From Alviniconcha marisindica (lineage: Eukaryota > Mollusca > Gastropoda > Provannidae): a DNA stretch of 64,000 nucleotides. Each line of letters opens with the position of its first letter. The first letter of the stretch is position 1. Shown here piece after piece: positions 10,031 to 22,503 of the stretch. Both the position numbers and the translations under genes were made by a program. The notes under the pieces are model-generated. The model worked only from the letters and a program-made list of their open reading frames with translations, was not told the origin of the DNA and ran no database searches. The stretch spans positions 130,001 through 194,000 of the forward strand of contig JABMCL010002628.1 of assembly GCA_018857735.1 (NCBI GenBank). The letters are read 5' to 3'.

Positions 10031-10225
10031 GCCGTACGATGCGAACATTTCCCGACTTGATCCATTTTTATCAACGCGAATACTAGGCCTATGTAATATC
10101 TGAAAGGCTATAAAAATGTAATTCAAACTAGATATATGCCTATGCGTGACCTACGGAAGTAATACGATTCGACTATTCGCGTTGATAAAAATGGATCAAG
10201 TCGGGAAATGTACGCATCGTACGGC
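10031..10225. mobile_element. Foldback/MITE-like element with 52-bp inverted arms
   Basis: Left arm 10031-10082 (starting GCCGTACGATGCG) and right arm 10174-10225 are reverse complements at 51 of 52 positions, around a 91-bp centre. The near-perfect arms imply recent origin or gene conversion. There is no open reading frame inside. I could not identify a target duplication, so a MITE and a simple inverted duplication remain alternatives. Confidence 0.75.
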
Positions 10226-10352
10226 TTTCGCGCTGAGATATGTATAATAATAATATGAGTCTATTATTCATATAGAAAGCAACAGCCAGGAAATAAACTC
10301 CACGGGTGACCATCGTTGATATTTCAAAGCAAAGCATCGGAAAATATTAATC

Positions 10353-10523
10353 GTACAAAAGTGCTTTGTGAGCTGGCTGATTTTATTTAGGAATGACTAA
10401 ACTGTAGGCTGTTTCACAATCCTCGGATCAGTTTTCCTTTGAGGGGCCGCATAGAATCTGCAGGCCTAAGTCGTGCATGCCATTCATGTCATATTTTGTC
10501 TGTTACGACTGCTAATTTGTTGG

Positions 10524-10569
<46 letters not shown>
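10353..10569 (+). repeat. Dispersed repeat with (CT)n tail, copy 2
   Basis: Second copy of the unit at 8729-8950, in the same orientation and again ending in (CT)n. It starts 127 bp after the foldback element. Confidence 0.85.
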
Positions 10570-10574
<5 letters not shown>

Positions 10575-11364
10575 TTTCGTATTTTAATAAAAACACAGAC
10601 ATACAAATACTTGAATAAGCTGTTTATAACTCTCTTTTTAACGAGCCCATGAATGAATGTAGCATGGGGCTCCATAATTATACTTTACAAACAGGTATGG
10701 CAGTATGAAAATAGAGAACAAGGGAGCGAGACGCCTTGATCTTTTTGTAGTCCCTTCCCTAGACAGAGTTCCCCATACAAGAGTACGATCAGACCCAGAC
10801 GTATAGAGTACTGGGCTGGTACAGACCACAGCGGACAGGTAGCAGTTCGTTGTCTAAGACTACGATTAGTCTCGGTTACGACTGACCGATTTGGTGGCTG
10901 GATTTTCAGTTCGACGAATCGTATCTAGATTGGGCCATGGTTGTACATGGTCAGTCTGAGCTGCACTGATGTTGACATCATTTTCGTATGTATTATGCAA
11001 CTGCAATCTTTCTTTTATTTTACATCATTATGGTTTTATAGTATTTTGATAATCTCTCTTTGTAGATAGTCTATATATAAACAGATAGTTAGGTGGTCGG
11101 TTTTTAACGCTCAGTCAACCCTGCCTGTTATATCAGGGTGACTATATAAACAAATCAAACAAAACCAGTGCATATAAATAGGTGTGTGTGTGTGTTTTGG
11201 GGGGGGGAGGGTATGTGTAGCTTTCTGTTCTGCCTTTTCTGGTATTATCATAAATATTATCATTATTATTATCACAGGAAAGCGTCACTGCCAGCATTCG
11301 TTACATTTTCGTTGTTGTTTTTGTTTTCAACTTCGTGTGATCTATGATTATTATACTGTGCTTT
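10570..11364. other. Intergenic, mostly unremarkable
   Basis: No gene recognised. At about 11101-11150 there is a small hairpin-forming motif (CAGTCAACC...TATATCAGGG) that is shared with the 69-bp repeats at 14549 and, inverted, with 32457-32490. Confidence 0.5.
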
Positions 11365-11369
11365 TAGTT

Positions 11370-11490
11370 CGTTGCTTTACGTCCACAAAGCCCATCAGGA
11401 CTAGTAGGGACGGGGGGGGGGGGGGGGGGGGCCCGGATGGCCACCTCGAATTTCACACGGCTCCTGAGCTCTGAAATCACAGCGTGAAGG
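11370..11490 (+). mobile_element. SINE-like fragment (family B)
   Basis: GCTTTACGTCCACAAAGCCC, then AGTAGGGACGG, a G20 run (11412-11431), then a block GGCCACCTCGAATTTCACAC...CTCCTGAGCTCTG. The same two blocks occur at 21245-21335 and 21768-21865. The first block resembles the tail of SINE family A, so the families may share a 3' tail. Confidence 0.55.
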
Positions 11491-11499
11491 TTTGGAGGC

Positions 11500-12135
11500 C
11501 AAGGAGGCGAAGGGCGATCCTATTGTGTCTCGGCTTTTCAGAACTTGTACGAGCGGGCCTTTATATAACCAACGATTTCAATGGCGCAGGGCCGTACGGA
11601 TTCACCTCTCAGGCCTTGTAAATCCAGGATCCAGCTGATCGTAGGTCTTTTCGGGAGCTCAGTAACGTGAGTCCTCTTGTCTATGATTGTTGTTTTTGTT
11701 GTTAAACAACTCTGCTTATCCTGAGTCAAACTGAATATTAGCTCTCTTTTTTTCTTGGAAATGTTTACAGCTGTTTTAGGTAGGTATTTCTAAGAAAAGG
11801 TGCATTTCAAACCGATGCAGCTCTGTCAGTAATGGCGAACTTTTAGCCGTTTTAAGACATCCTAGCTGTTGTAACTGATATGTAGTGCGTGCTTTGTTTT
11901 GTTAGTGTCCCGCAGTTTAAACCCGGTGCTGGCTGAGAAATTCGCGTGTGCAACCACATGTTTTCCCCACACCACTACGTTACTGACGTACATACCAGTG
12001 CGGTGTTACCCGCCACTCCGGTAGCTGCACTCCGACCTCGGGGATTTCAGATATGGAGTTTGTTATACCACGAAGATTACTACAGATGAAAGTACTCATG
12101 ACATGGAACTCATGACACAACCAACATGTTGCTTT

Positions 12136-12136
<1 letters not shown>
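11500..12136. other. Intergenic, nothing recognised
   Basis: No coding exon, RNA gene or clear repeat that I can support. Confidence 0.45.

Positions 12137-12188
<52 letters not shown>
12137..12188. repeat. (TG)n microsatellite
   Basis: About 26 pure TG units. Confidence 0.95.
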
Positions 12189-12191
<3 letters not shown>

Positions 12192-12217
12192 TTCATGACA
12201 ATATGTATTTGTAAAGA

Positions 12218-12281
12218 ACGTGTAAGTGCTTAGGGCCTGTGCGGGTTAGGCGCTCTAAGTATTCATTATTATTATTATTAA
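12218..12281 (-). repeat. (TAA)n-AGCGC element, inverted copy
   Basis: Read on the minus strand: (TAA)n, then TACTTAGAGCGCC, then CCCGCACAGGCCC. It belongs to the dispersed AGCGC family, here next to (TG)n, which is (CA)n on the same strand as the element. Confidence 0.5.
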
Positions 12282-12917
12282 CATTCAGGCTGGAGACAGT
12301 AGTCAAATGTCAGTAACGATAAGGTTTTGATCGGGGTCCAGCTAGTGTGCGTTTTGAGTGTCTTGTCTCGTATGTTTGGGTTACATGGATCTGTTACACG
12401 GACGCTTGTCAGTTGTGTTCCACGTAATTAAATGAAGAATAGGAGACGGTGCCGTTTTCGAAACGACCTCATGCGTGGCACGTGAGCGATTAAAACAATA
12501 AAAGGATCGATTCAGTAGACAACAGCAGTTGTACTAATAACCGGCCACACATTTCTCTTGAGTATAAAAGAAAAGAAAAGAAGAAGTCTGTTCCCGTACA
12601 CAGAATACACAGAATTTTCGAACTGGGTTTGATCATGAAAGCGCGTGATTGTATGAAATGTGTGAGGATTTTTGTTTTTGTTTTGTTGTTGTTTTTACAT
12701 TATAGTCTTCAACGTATCAGAGTTGAGATTTTGTACTGGATTCCTGAGTTGGCTGCTAGCTAGTGAAGTTTTAATTAAGGGGTTTGGTGTAATAATAATG
12801 ATGATGATGTCATAATAAAAATAATGGACACTAACATGGGATAGTTCCAGGCATTCACTTAAAAAAAAGTTTTTATACAGATACCTAAATACATGTATGT
12901 ATGTACACCGATACAGG

Positions 12918-13073
<156 letters not shown>

Positions 13074-13203
13074 CTGCTTGTGACTATTCCCAGCGGAAGA
13101 AGAACGCCCACATAACAAAATCTCTTCATCATACATGTATAAAACTGCCTTGGTATGTACGTGCATATATGAAACCAGCGTAGTGAGGCCAGTAGGCCTG
13201 GAT

Positions 13204-14237
<1,034 letters not shown>

Positions 14238-14425
14238 AGATTAATTAAACTGTGCACGCGAAACAGTTACCCCCTGCGGCCATCGAGAAAACATGGCTGT
14301 TGGCAGAGACCCAGAACTAAGTCCGGGTTTCATTGTGCTACATGCATGTACTCAGAGATGAGATTTCGGTCACGCCCAGACGATAAAACAAAGGTATTAT
14401 ATGGGTCGGATCTTCAGTTTAATGT
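14238..14425 (+). repeat. Inverted repeat, left member
   Basis: About 185 bp starting near TTAATTAAACTGTGCACGCG and containing GAAACAGTTACC, AGACCCAG, CTCAGAGATGAG and CAGACGATAAA. A diverged copy (roughly 70-75% by eye) lies inverted at 15078-15260. These are either long terminal inverted repeats of a decayed transposon of about 1 kb or two independent insertions. Confidence 0.65.
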
Positions 14426-14548
14426 TACGTGTACTTTTATTTTTGAAATTTTGTTAATTGCCCAAGTGTTCTGTTCTAATTGTTGGGTTTCCGTACACTA
14501 CACTACTTCGGGTATTGTTCACAGACTGTCCTTTACCGTCTGCTGCGG

Positions 14549-14757
14549 CGGGAGTTAGTTGGTTAGCTGGTGCTTTGAGCCCAGTCAACCATATATGATT
14601 ATATCAGGGCTAACCTGCGGGAGTTAGTTGGTTAGTTGGTGCTTTGAGCCCAGTCAACCATATATGGTTATATCAGGGCTAACCGGCGGGAGTTAGTTGG
14701 TTAGTTGGTGCTTTGAACCCAGTCAACCATATATGGTTATATCAGGGCTAACCGGCG
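14549..14757 (+). repeat. 69-bp tandem triplication
   Basis: Three head-to-tail 69-bp units, each starting GGGAGTTAGTTGGTTAG and ending CAGGGCTAACC. The units differ at a few positions only. Each contains the inverted pair GGTTAG/CTAACC and the near palindrome AACCATATATGGTT, so single strands can fold. Confidence 0.92.
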
Positions 14758-15077
14758 AGAGTTAGCCCGCCGACGGTGTTTAAAATCTGGCGTGCGAGCA
14801 AAAGCAAGGTACACAGAACTTACCAGGGTCATATCCTCAACATCATTTTCATTACATTTTGTTGGTAACTAGCAGCTGCGTCGAAACGCGCCTCAAATAT
14901 TGTTACCCATTATTATTATTAATTGTCAAATATAGTGTCCTAAACGCAGGAATTCTTCCGATGTCATTTTTGCTGCTATTCTTGGCAGCACTTACTCTTC
15001 TCTTCTTTCTTCCCTTTTTTTTTTTTTTTCTTTTTTTCTTTTCTTTTTAACTCTGTTAACCACATTTATGACTGTGG

Positions 15078-15260
15078 ACTGCGTTTCTTGACCCGACACA
15101 TATCTGCGTTTATTTGATTGTCTGAGAGTACCCCCAGACCTCATCTCTGAGCACCTGCATGTGACACAGTTAAACCCCGATCTGCTGGGTCTCCCGCCAG
15201 CCATGCTGTCTCAATTGCCTCGGCGGTAACTGTTTCCCGTGCGCAGATGAATTAATCCAA
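15078..15260 (-). repeat. Inverted repeat, right member
   Basis: Reverse-complement partner of 14238-14425. A poly-T/C tract (15017-15047) lies inside the interval. Confidence 0.65.
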
Positions 15261-15337
15261 ACAATAATCCCATGATGCTTTTGGGGCGACTATGCATCGT
15301 TTCCACTTGGTTTGGCTTTTTATGAGTACACGTGCCG

Positions 15338-15376
15338 TGGAGGGGGGGTGGGGTGGGGGGGGTGGGGGGGTGGGGG
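15338..15376 (+). repeat. G-rich tract
   Basis: Repeated GGGGGG-T groups, a strong potential G-quadruplex sequence, adjacent to the LINE 3' end at 15378. Confidence 0.85.
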
Positions 15377-15377
15377 C

Positions 15378-15470
15378 TCGAACTCGAAAATTTTATTTTC
15401 CAAGGATTGTAGTTTCGGTTCATTTAGACATGTCTAACAACTAGTCCTTGCTAAAGTAATGATTAAGTGA
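15378..15470 (-). mobile_element. LINE 3' end (minus orientation), copy 1
   Basis: On the minus strand it reads CTACAATCCTTGGAAAATAA-type sequence ending in TTTTCGAGTTCGAG. An AATAAA-like box followed by a short tandem (TTCGAG) tail is typical of a non-LTR element 3' terminus. A second copy lies at 16814-16925. Confidence 0.6.
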
Positions 15471-16712
15471 AAGATGGAGGGGTAAAAGAGAAAGAAAAAA
15501 AGAAAAGAAAAAAAGATTGACTTTACAAACTCGATTAATATTTAAACATTTAAACAGGATAAATCACGAAGACGTAACATGGGTCAGTGGTACGGAAGAA
15601 GAAGAAGAAAAAAAGCCGGGGGTGGGGTTGTTAATGCACTTTGGTCGTTCAGACAATAAAATAAACGTTATACGTTGGATCAAGAAGCGCATTCAGTGGT
15701 CTTAGATGTGCTCAACAGAGCTAAAACAGTTAAGCGCTGTCACAAAGTACAACAGCAAAAAATTGTTTATGACACTAAACTTGACATTTAGCACATTTAC
15801 TTTTTAAGTGTTGTTAAGCACTCCAATGTTCTATTCTAATCGTTGGTTCTTTTGACCCAGTACTTCCTCGGCTATTGTTCACAGACTGTACTTTAGCGAA
15901 CTGCTGCTGGTGAGAGTTAGCCTTCCTGCGATACTTAACATCTGGCATACGAGCAAAGGCAAGATACGGGTAAAATCCACCACGATCATATCCTCAATAT
16001 AATTTTCAGTATAAATATATTGTTGTGATTTTAATTATACCACTGTAGATTGTCCAGATTGTTTGGTTTCCCGACACTACACTACCTCGGGTATTGTCAA
16101 CAGACTGTCCTTTGCCGCATTGTTGCTGGTGAAAATTAGACTTAAACATCTGGCATGCGAGCAAAAGCAAAGTAGATAACAAAGATAAATATGAATGAAA
16201 TAAAAATAATAAAAATCCACTGACAAAGGCACACCATCAATCCGATTTTCAGTGTAATTTAATTTTGTGATTTTGTAATACTGCAACTTTCAATTGCGTC
16301 TTCGTTGGTCGTTATTCCAATGTTTTATTCTAATTTTTTCGTTTTCTGACGCTGTTCTACCTTGGGTAATATTCGCAGACTGTCCTTTTCCGAACTGACG
16401 TGAATGGGCGTGACCGTCGGCAAGTATATCATTAAGGAACACTCTTCCGAGGCAGTAAAGGCTCCGTGCGCGTATTTTTTTCTCAATGCAAATTGCAGGT
16501 GAGTCGTCAGCTATTCACGGTGCATTGTGCATTTGGTTATTTCCTTGCTCGTTGTTGTCGTTGTTCGTTGTTTTGCTGCAACTGCTGCTTCTGTTGCTCC
16601 TTCGGCAGCCTGTAGGTTGGGTTTCCTTGAAGAGACGGATAAATGTTCACGTCACGTGGACACCTTTTTTAGCGGGAAGTAAGAATGGACGTTAGTAGAT
16701 TCAGAGACGGGT

Positions 16713-16724
16713 GTGTGTGTGTGT

Positions 16725-16796
<72 letters not shown>

Positions 16797-16813
16797 GGAG
16801 AGAGAGAGAGAGA
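16713..16813. repeat. (TG)n / (GA)n compound microsatellite
   Basis: TG array followed by a short GA array that abuts the LINE 3' end at 16814. The stretch 16411-16712 before it shows nothing recognised. Confidence 0.92.
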
Positions 16814-16925
16814 ACTCGAACTCGAACTCGAAAACTTTATTTTACAAGGATTGTAGTTTAGGTTCAGTCAAAAACCTGTCTAACAACTAGTCCTTGCTAA
16901 GCTACTGATGAATAGATATCACAGA
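16814..16925 (-). mobile_element. LINE 3' end (minus orientation), copy 2
   Basis: Same terminus as 15378-15470, with an expanded (TTCGAG)n tail and TGTAAAATAAAGTTTTCGAG on the minus strand. Both copies share AACAACTAGTCCTTGCTAA at their internal ends, on the plus strand. Confidence 0.65.
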
Positions 16926-17720
<795 letters not shown>

Positions 17721-17894
17721 AGATCGAAGAATAATATGAAGAATTGAAAGACAAACAAATCAGTTCCAAATCCCAAAGCGGGAAGAAAGGCCACGAGAGA
17801 GACCTAACCCCAGGGGACAACTACACTGTTGAATAATTTACCAGAAAACACACAGCGAACAAAATCGATTAGTCAAATTAAACACTTTCTCTCC

Positions 17895-18086
17895 AGAAAT
17901 GACCCAACTCCTCAGCCTTTCTTTTACAACGGTAGTCGAAAAGCACAGATAATACATTGAAAACGCCGTCTAGGCATGAACGACTTAAATTATGACCAAT
18001 TAAACAGACACTTAACAACAAATGGCTCTTGTGATTGTGGAGGGAAAAAAAGAAGAAATATCTGAACACTACATTCTGCACTGCCC
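17895..18086 (+). pseudogene. LINE ORF2 C-terminal fragment (zinc-knuckle-like end)
   Basis: The frame from 17895 carries one stop (TGA near 17958), then RRLGMNDLNYDQLNRHLT and a Cys motif CDCGG. A frameshift follows, then EHYILHCP. The pattern R-LG...L...C-C-G...EHYxLxCP is the conserved Cys-rich C-terminus of many non-LTR retrotransposon ORF2 proteins. No RT domain remains. The AGCGC element starts within 10 bp of its end. Confidence 0.65.
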
Positions 18087-18091
18087 GTTTT

Positions 18092-18215
18092 ATCATCATC
18101 ATAAAGAGGATTTCTAGAGCGCCCATCTACCGCACAAGGTGGGAGCACAAGGCGCTTTACAATAACACTAACAACACACGCGCGCGCGCGCGCGCGCACG
18201 CACACACTCGCACGA
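18092..18215 (+). repeat. AGCGC element ending in (GC)n/(CA)n
   Basis: ATCATCATAAAGAGG, TAGAGCGCCCATC, AAGGCGCTTTACAATAACAC, then a (CG)n run near 18180-18197 and CACACA. Alternating CG is a candidate Z-DNA segment. Confidence 0.55.
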
Positions 18216-19768
18216 CGAGGGGATAGGCACGGCTGTGAAAAACAGTTTAGTAATACTTGTTAAACAGGTGCGTTACACACGTACGCCAAAACACCATATT
18301 CAAACTGCCTGCAAACTTGCTGAATATTTCTACCCTACTGCAAGGGGATCCAAACATATCAAACAGTAGGAACTCATTAATATTTAAAGCTGTCCTAGAC
18401 TTCATTGCCCAGCCTGGTCGTTTTGCCAGGGAATGACAAACCCAACTAAACAGTTACTATCATAAAAGCTCTCTCTCTCTCTTGATTTTTGAGTGATTTT
18501 CTGTTATTTTCATGTTTAACATAAAAATACCCGTAGTTTCAAAATGAATTTAGTATATTATGCTTGTACGCGTTTACTATAAGCTTAGCTTGTTTAATAC
18601 TCATGCAATGATACTGATTTTCCATATTTTCATGAATGTAAATAAACTTTGCTTAAACCAAATGATGGAGGGGGGTGGGGTGGAAGGGGACAAGTGCAGA
18701 CAAATTATTGATCATAAAATTGCACATCTTCGCTTACAACAAATGCCAACGCGATGAAACAGTACAAGCCATTCCCAAAGCTACAATAGCACTGTATTGG
18801 TCATTCCCACAGCAACAATAGGACAATCAAAGAAAACTTCTCCGTTTTCAACTCACCCCCCTCACCCCTCCCTCAGCCCCCACCCCACCCCCACCACCAC
18901 CTGTCCCTCTTTCTTTTTATTCAATAACCCTTCAGAAAGCAGACTGTGTTAGATCTTCCGTTGGTTCTTCTTGGTGTTTGATCTCACGGGAGACGTTGGA
19001 CACATGAAATGTAGGTGCTCAGGTGCATTAGTTTTGTCTGTCGTCTTTTTGTCGCGGAAAGGAAAGGAACGGATAAATACGTTTTTTTAGTCAGCAGGAT
19101 ATTTGTATGAGCATTGTCTGGCATCTTGCGGAGTCGATAGGGGAGTCCGCACGAACATTTCTTTCTAAACACGTGGCTGATTGTGGTCGAAGCATGGCAT
19201 TCGAAGAACGCTGGTTTGCTTTTTCTGATTATAACTACACCCGTAGTATATGGACTGCACGACCTACCCCACTACTCCTCGTAGTATATCTGTTCTGCGG
19301 AGACCTACCTTGTGCCATAAAACAAAAACCAAAAAAATCAGACCGGAAATCGTGCACATATCTTTCAGTTTAGTAACAGTTACGTCATCCTGACGGAGGG
19401 CCCATAAGCTACCGGGAATCAGAGTGAAGTTATGCCAGCCTCCTGTAATTTGCTAAGGAGCTGCTGTAGCGAAGTGTCACCTGGAGAGAGTGTCACCACC
19501 CACTGACATAAAGTCCGACAAAACTAGTGGCGCCCACATGTTTGAAAATACCGGTATGCCGCTTTTCCCTCTGACTCATGTCATCCTGGAGGGCCTGTGG
19601 TTTGTGTATCGAGTCCTGTGAGGTACCGGGAACCAGAGTGTGACTCACGTACGATCAACCTGGCCCTTGCTGCGAGCGAGGATTCTCCGAAAGGAAAGGA
19701 TTCTGAACTGGCGGATGAAACTGGCGGTCAGAAGAGTAGTAACGCGTGTCTCGTCTGCGTGTGCTGTC
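18216..19768. other. Intergenic upstream of the rost-like gene, no gene supported
   Basis: Near 18636-18660 the motif AATAAACTTTGCTTAAACC resembles a retrotransposon 3' terminus, and a similar AATAAAGATTGCTTAAACC occurs at 32218-32236. Blocks near 19386-19430 and 19580-19640 share GAGGGCC and ACCGGGAA(T/C)CAGAGTG and look like an old duplication. A frame of 88 codons at 19107-19373 has no recognisable domain. Confidence 0.4.
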
Positions 19769-19836
19769 GGATTGGCTAATCGCGTCAGTCACTCCGAGTT
19801 GTGGATTGGCTAATCGCGTCAGTCACTCCGAGTTGT
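19769..19836 (+). promoter_or_regulatory. Tandem 34-bp duplication with inverted CCAAT motif
   Basis: Two identical 34-bp units starting GGATTGGCTAATCGCGTCAG, each with one ATTGG (an inverted CCAAT box). It lies about 400 bp upstream of the rost-like start codon, so a promoter role is possible. Only the duplication itself is observed. Confidence 0.5.
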
Positions 19837-19917
19837 GAGACGCGTTTAACAGCCTAACAACACGTCGTGGCACGTCATTTGTTTTCAACCAATAACAGAA
19901 ACATATTGTAACGATTG

Positions 19918-20086
19918 TAACGATGAGAACCATTTTAATGTTTCATTCAGTCGCGAGGGACAAAATCACAAGACAGTGTCCACAGACCACAACTTTTGAA
20001 GAGAAAGGAGAGCCGAAGCGGATTCGAACCGAGGTCCCTCTGCTTACCAGCCTAACGCCTTATCGCTAGGCCAAACCGGCTCACCA
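19918..20086 (-). mobile_element. SINE family A, 3'-truncated copy
   Basis: tRNA-like head (20020-20086 read on the minus strand, B-box GGTTCGAATCC) and part of the body. The usual tail is missing. It is about 150 bp upstream of the rost-like ATG, in opposite orientation to the gene. Confidence 0.8.
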
Positions 20087-20238
20087 GACGCTGCGCTACG
20101 ATCGTAGCCCTTTAAGGTGTTTTCATCCGGCAGACAGAAACGTGTGGTTTTCCGACTGTTTCAGTGAGCGACTGTGACACGACATCCAGATTATAGCCCA
20201 ACAACCCGGCTCAGCACGAACGAGAGACCGAGCGCAGA

Positions 20239-20376
20239 ATGGCTGGCGGCACAGGGAAGTCGGAGGAGGTGGCGTACAGCGGGCAGAACTCCTGTGCCCA
20301 TCTGATGAGGGAAGAGTTCCGGTGCAGCAGCTTCGGCTTCAGCCACCCAAGACCCCACCTTCTCGTTTCTGATCAG
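20239..20376 (+). CDS. Rolling stone-like multipass membrane protein, exon 1
   Basis: First exon of a four-exon gene: 20239-20376, 22504-22723, 23616-23720 and 24891-25318, 296 residues. It encodes 46 residues with a short hydrophilic N-terminus and then EEFRCSSFGFSHPRPHLLVS, a cytosolic-type lead-in of the rolling stone family that runs into W47 in exon 2. The donor is CAG|GTGTGT in phase 0. The ATG has a fair context (CAGAATGG) and is the first in frame after upstream non-coding DNA. Rolling stone is known from Drosophila as a membrane protein needed for myoblast fusion. Related multipass proteins are widespread in invertebrates and mostly uncharacterised, so the molluscan role is unknown. 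Confidence 0.8.
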
Positions 20377-20486
20377 GTGTGTATTGGAGGTTTTTGTGTG
20401 TTTCTGTGTGAAACCGTTGCTGGTTAAGTCGTGTGGCATATCTGAAATGTCTCCCCCCCCCCCCTCCCCTCCCGGCCCCGCCCGCC

Positions 20487-20487
20487 A

Positions 20488-20553
<66 letters not shown>
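20487..20553. repeat. (TG)n microsatellite in rost intron 1
   Basis: About 33 TG units, preceded by a poly-C tract (20453-20466). The rest of intron 1 (20377-22503) holds the two family B fragments and the AGCGC/(CA)n block listed separately. Confidence 0.93.
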
Positions 20554-20554
<1 letters not shown>

Positions 20555-21244
20555 ACGCTCGCGATTTTTAATTACATCGAAATTATTCCTTTGCTTGGTG
20601 TTTGTAGATTTATGCTAAGTTTGATGATGAGCTTATCCTTGTTTCAAGGTTACAAATGTATCTGAAACGTAAACTGCAAATTGTGTTGTTATTTTTTAAA
20701 TTTTTTTTATGTATAATTATTTATCCTTGTCCAGTGTAGTATAAGGGTTGCACGGTTGCTACCTACATCAGCAAGATCAAACACAGTATGCCTTCTTTAT
20801 GTGACCTGTGTGTTTGAGGGAGATAATTATCACGATTTTTTCTTTTTCTTCGGGGTTGTCACCAATCTGGTCCATGTTAGCTCAGTGGATGCCTGGTTAT
20901 TCCCGTCTCCTGATAAGTATTTTACCACAGGCCTGTCCTCCGGGATAGTTTTGCACTTGAATGTGAGTGAGTCGCTCGAGATTGTTGCTCTTGTTACAAC
21001 GCTCAGTTCAACGTGAAACAAAAGTCTGCCTTGCTCGAGGCTGTCGTAAAACTGTATCAGATAAGATTGCGGTTTGATTTGATTATAGCCTACTACACTC
21101 TTTATTGGCATTTTGCATCCTAGTTCAGCTCTGTCGCTGTTGGTACCGCCGTGATGATGATGATGAAGTGATGCTTTATGTCCTCAGATGTCAGTTGACA
21201 TATTAGGGACAAGTTGTGACCAATGCCGAAGCACGGTGCAATAA

Positions 21245-21335
21245 ATCTTTACGTCCACGGAAACCAGAAGGCTCGTTAGGACGGACAGTCCAGGACGTCC
21301 ACCTCGACTCTCACACAGCTCCTGAACCATGTGTA
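21245..21335 (+). mobile_element. SINE-like fragment (family B), in rost intron 1
   Basis: ACGTCCACGGAAACCAGAAG, CTCGTTAGGACGG and GACGTCCACCTCGACTCTCA matching the copies at 11370 and 21768. Confidence 0.5.
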
Positions 21336-21508
21336 CCGCCATGTATATTGGCATCCTTACATACATGAATATTTTGAGTGCTTTGTCTCTGAATGAGCCC
21401 GAAGGTGAAGCTACTGATTTGAAAACCAGCTATTTAACATAAGACGTCGACATCAGAACAAAGGCCTGAATCGCCAACATTAACTCTCACCTGCGAGTAA
21501 ATGCAAGG

Positions 21509-21690
<182 letters not shown>

Positions 21691-21767
21691 GAGAGAGAGA
21701 CTCCACCAAGGGTACATAATGTGTGTTCGTGAGGTAAACAAGTGGACCATCTGCAACAAGCTTCTTC

Positions 21768-21865
21768 TTTCATGGGGCTTTACCTCCACAGAAACCGCTT
21801 ATTAGGGACAGGGAGCCCAGGGCGGCCACCTCCACTTTCACACAGCCCCTGAGCTCTGTCAAGAT
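21768..21865 (+). mobile_element. SINE-like fragment (family B), second intron copy
   Basis: TTTACCTCCACAGAAACCGC, TTATTAGGGACAGGG and GGCGGCCACCTCCACTTTCA. Best preserved of the three family B fragments. Confidence 0.55.
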
Positions 21866-22503
21866 GCTTCAACTGGACGAACACAAGATTGAAGCACTGC
21901 TCTCCGACCCTTCCAAATCTTCTGGCCTTCCTGGTGTTCTAAGAGTTGACCAGAGTGATATACCTGTTTGTAAGTTTGCCCGTAATCTAGGTGTCATATC
22001 TGGCGATCGTCTCACCAGCATGCAGCAGCCGGGTCGGCGGACTCCTACTGATCTCAAAGCATGTGGTCTGAGGAATTCTCTCTCTACCTGTTGCTTCAGT
22101 TCATTTCAGTTCAGTTCAAGATGTTATCTATGCGCTCGGAAAAGCCCATAAGGCCATAAGGCCCATAGGCCGTCTCTCAAAGGATTCCCCAACGTTGCCT
22201 TTGAAACAGTTCCAATGTTCGTCTGTCCGACGACGGCCCTCTCTCGTCCTTTGAAGGAAGATCGCCTAGCGTTTCTTCTTTTCACGCCTCTCTCCTCCAG
22301 GTGATCGACGGTGTTGTGTCCTTGGCTTTAGTGCCCGCAGGTCAGTAGTGTCTCAAGCTCCTCAGCACTTCAGATCTTCCGAGAAGCGAGCCACTTGCGA
22401 GGGTTGCTTTTCCCGCCAGTGTATCTCTGTCTGCTCGGTCATTTTGTTGCTTGAAGTTTGTTCTAAGCCGTATGCCTTCGTGTCGTATTCTGTTCCACCG
22501 CAG

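Larger units (their letters stand above)
14465..16410 (+). repeat. Degenerate repeat array of an unidentified unit
   Basis: Four diverged copies of a 200-300 bp unit lie in the same orientation at about 14465-14880, 15825-16030, 16045-16290 and 16310-16410. Each starts with TTCTAATTGTTGG-like sequence, then TCGGGTATTGTTCACAGACTG, then (except the last) CATCTGGC(A/G)T(A/G)CGAGCAAA, AAATCCAC and a TTTTCAGT end. The first copy is expanded by the 69-bp triplication. I do not recognise the family. Confidence 0.6.

Noticed and set aside
14549..14757. CRISPR-like array
   Set aside because: The units are contiguous 69-bp tandem repeats without unique spacers, and the genome is animal.
19107..19373. 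88-residue plus-strand frame upstream of rost
   Set aside because: No domain, weak composition, and no splice link to the rost exons.
22348..22503. Upstream extension of rost exon 2 as coding sequence
   Set aside because: The frame is open, but the segment is intronic. A clear pyrimidine-CAG acceptor precedes W47, and exon 1 joins there in phase with the family pattern.
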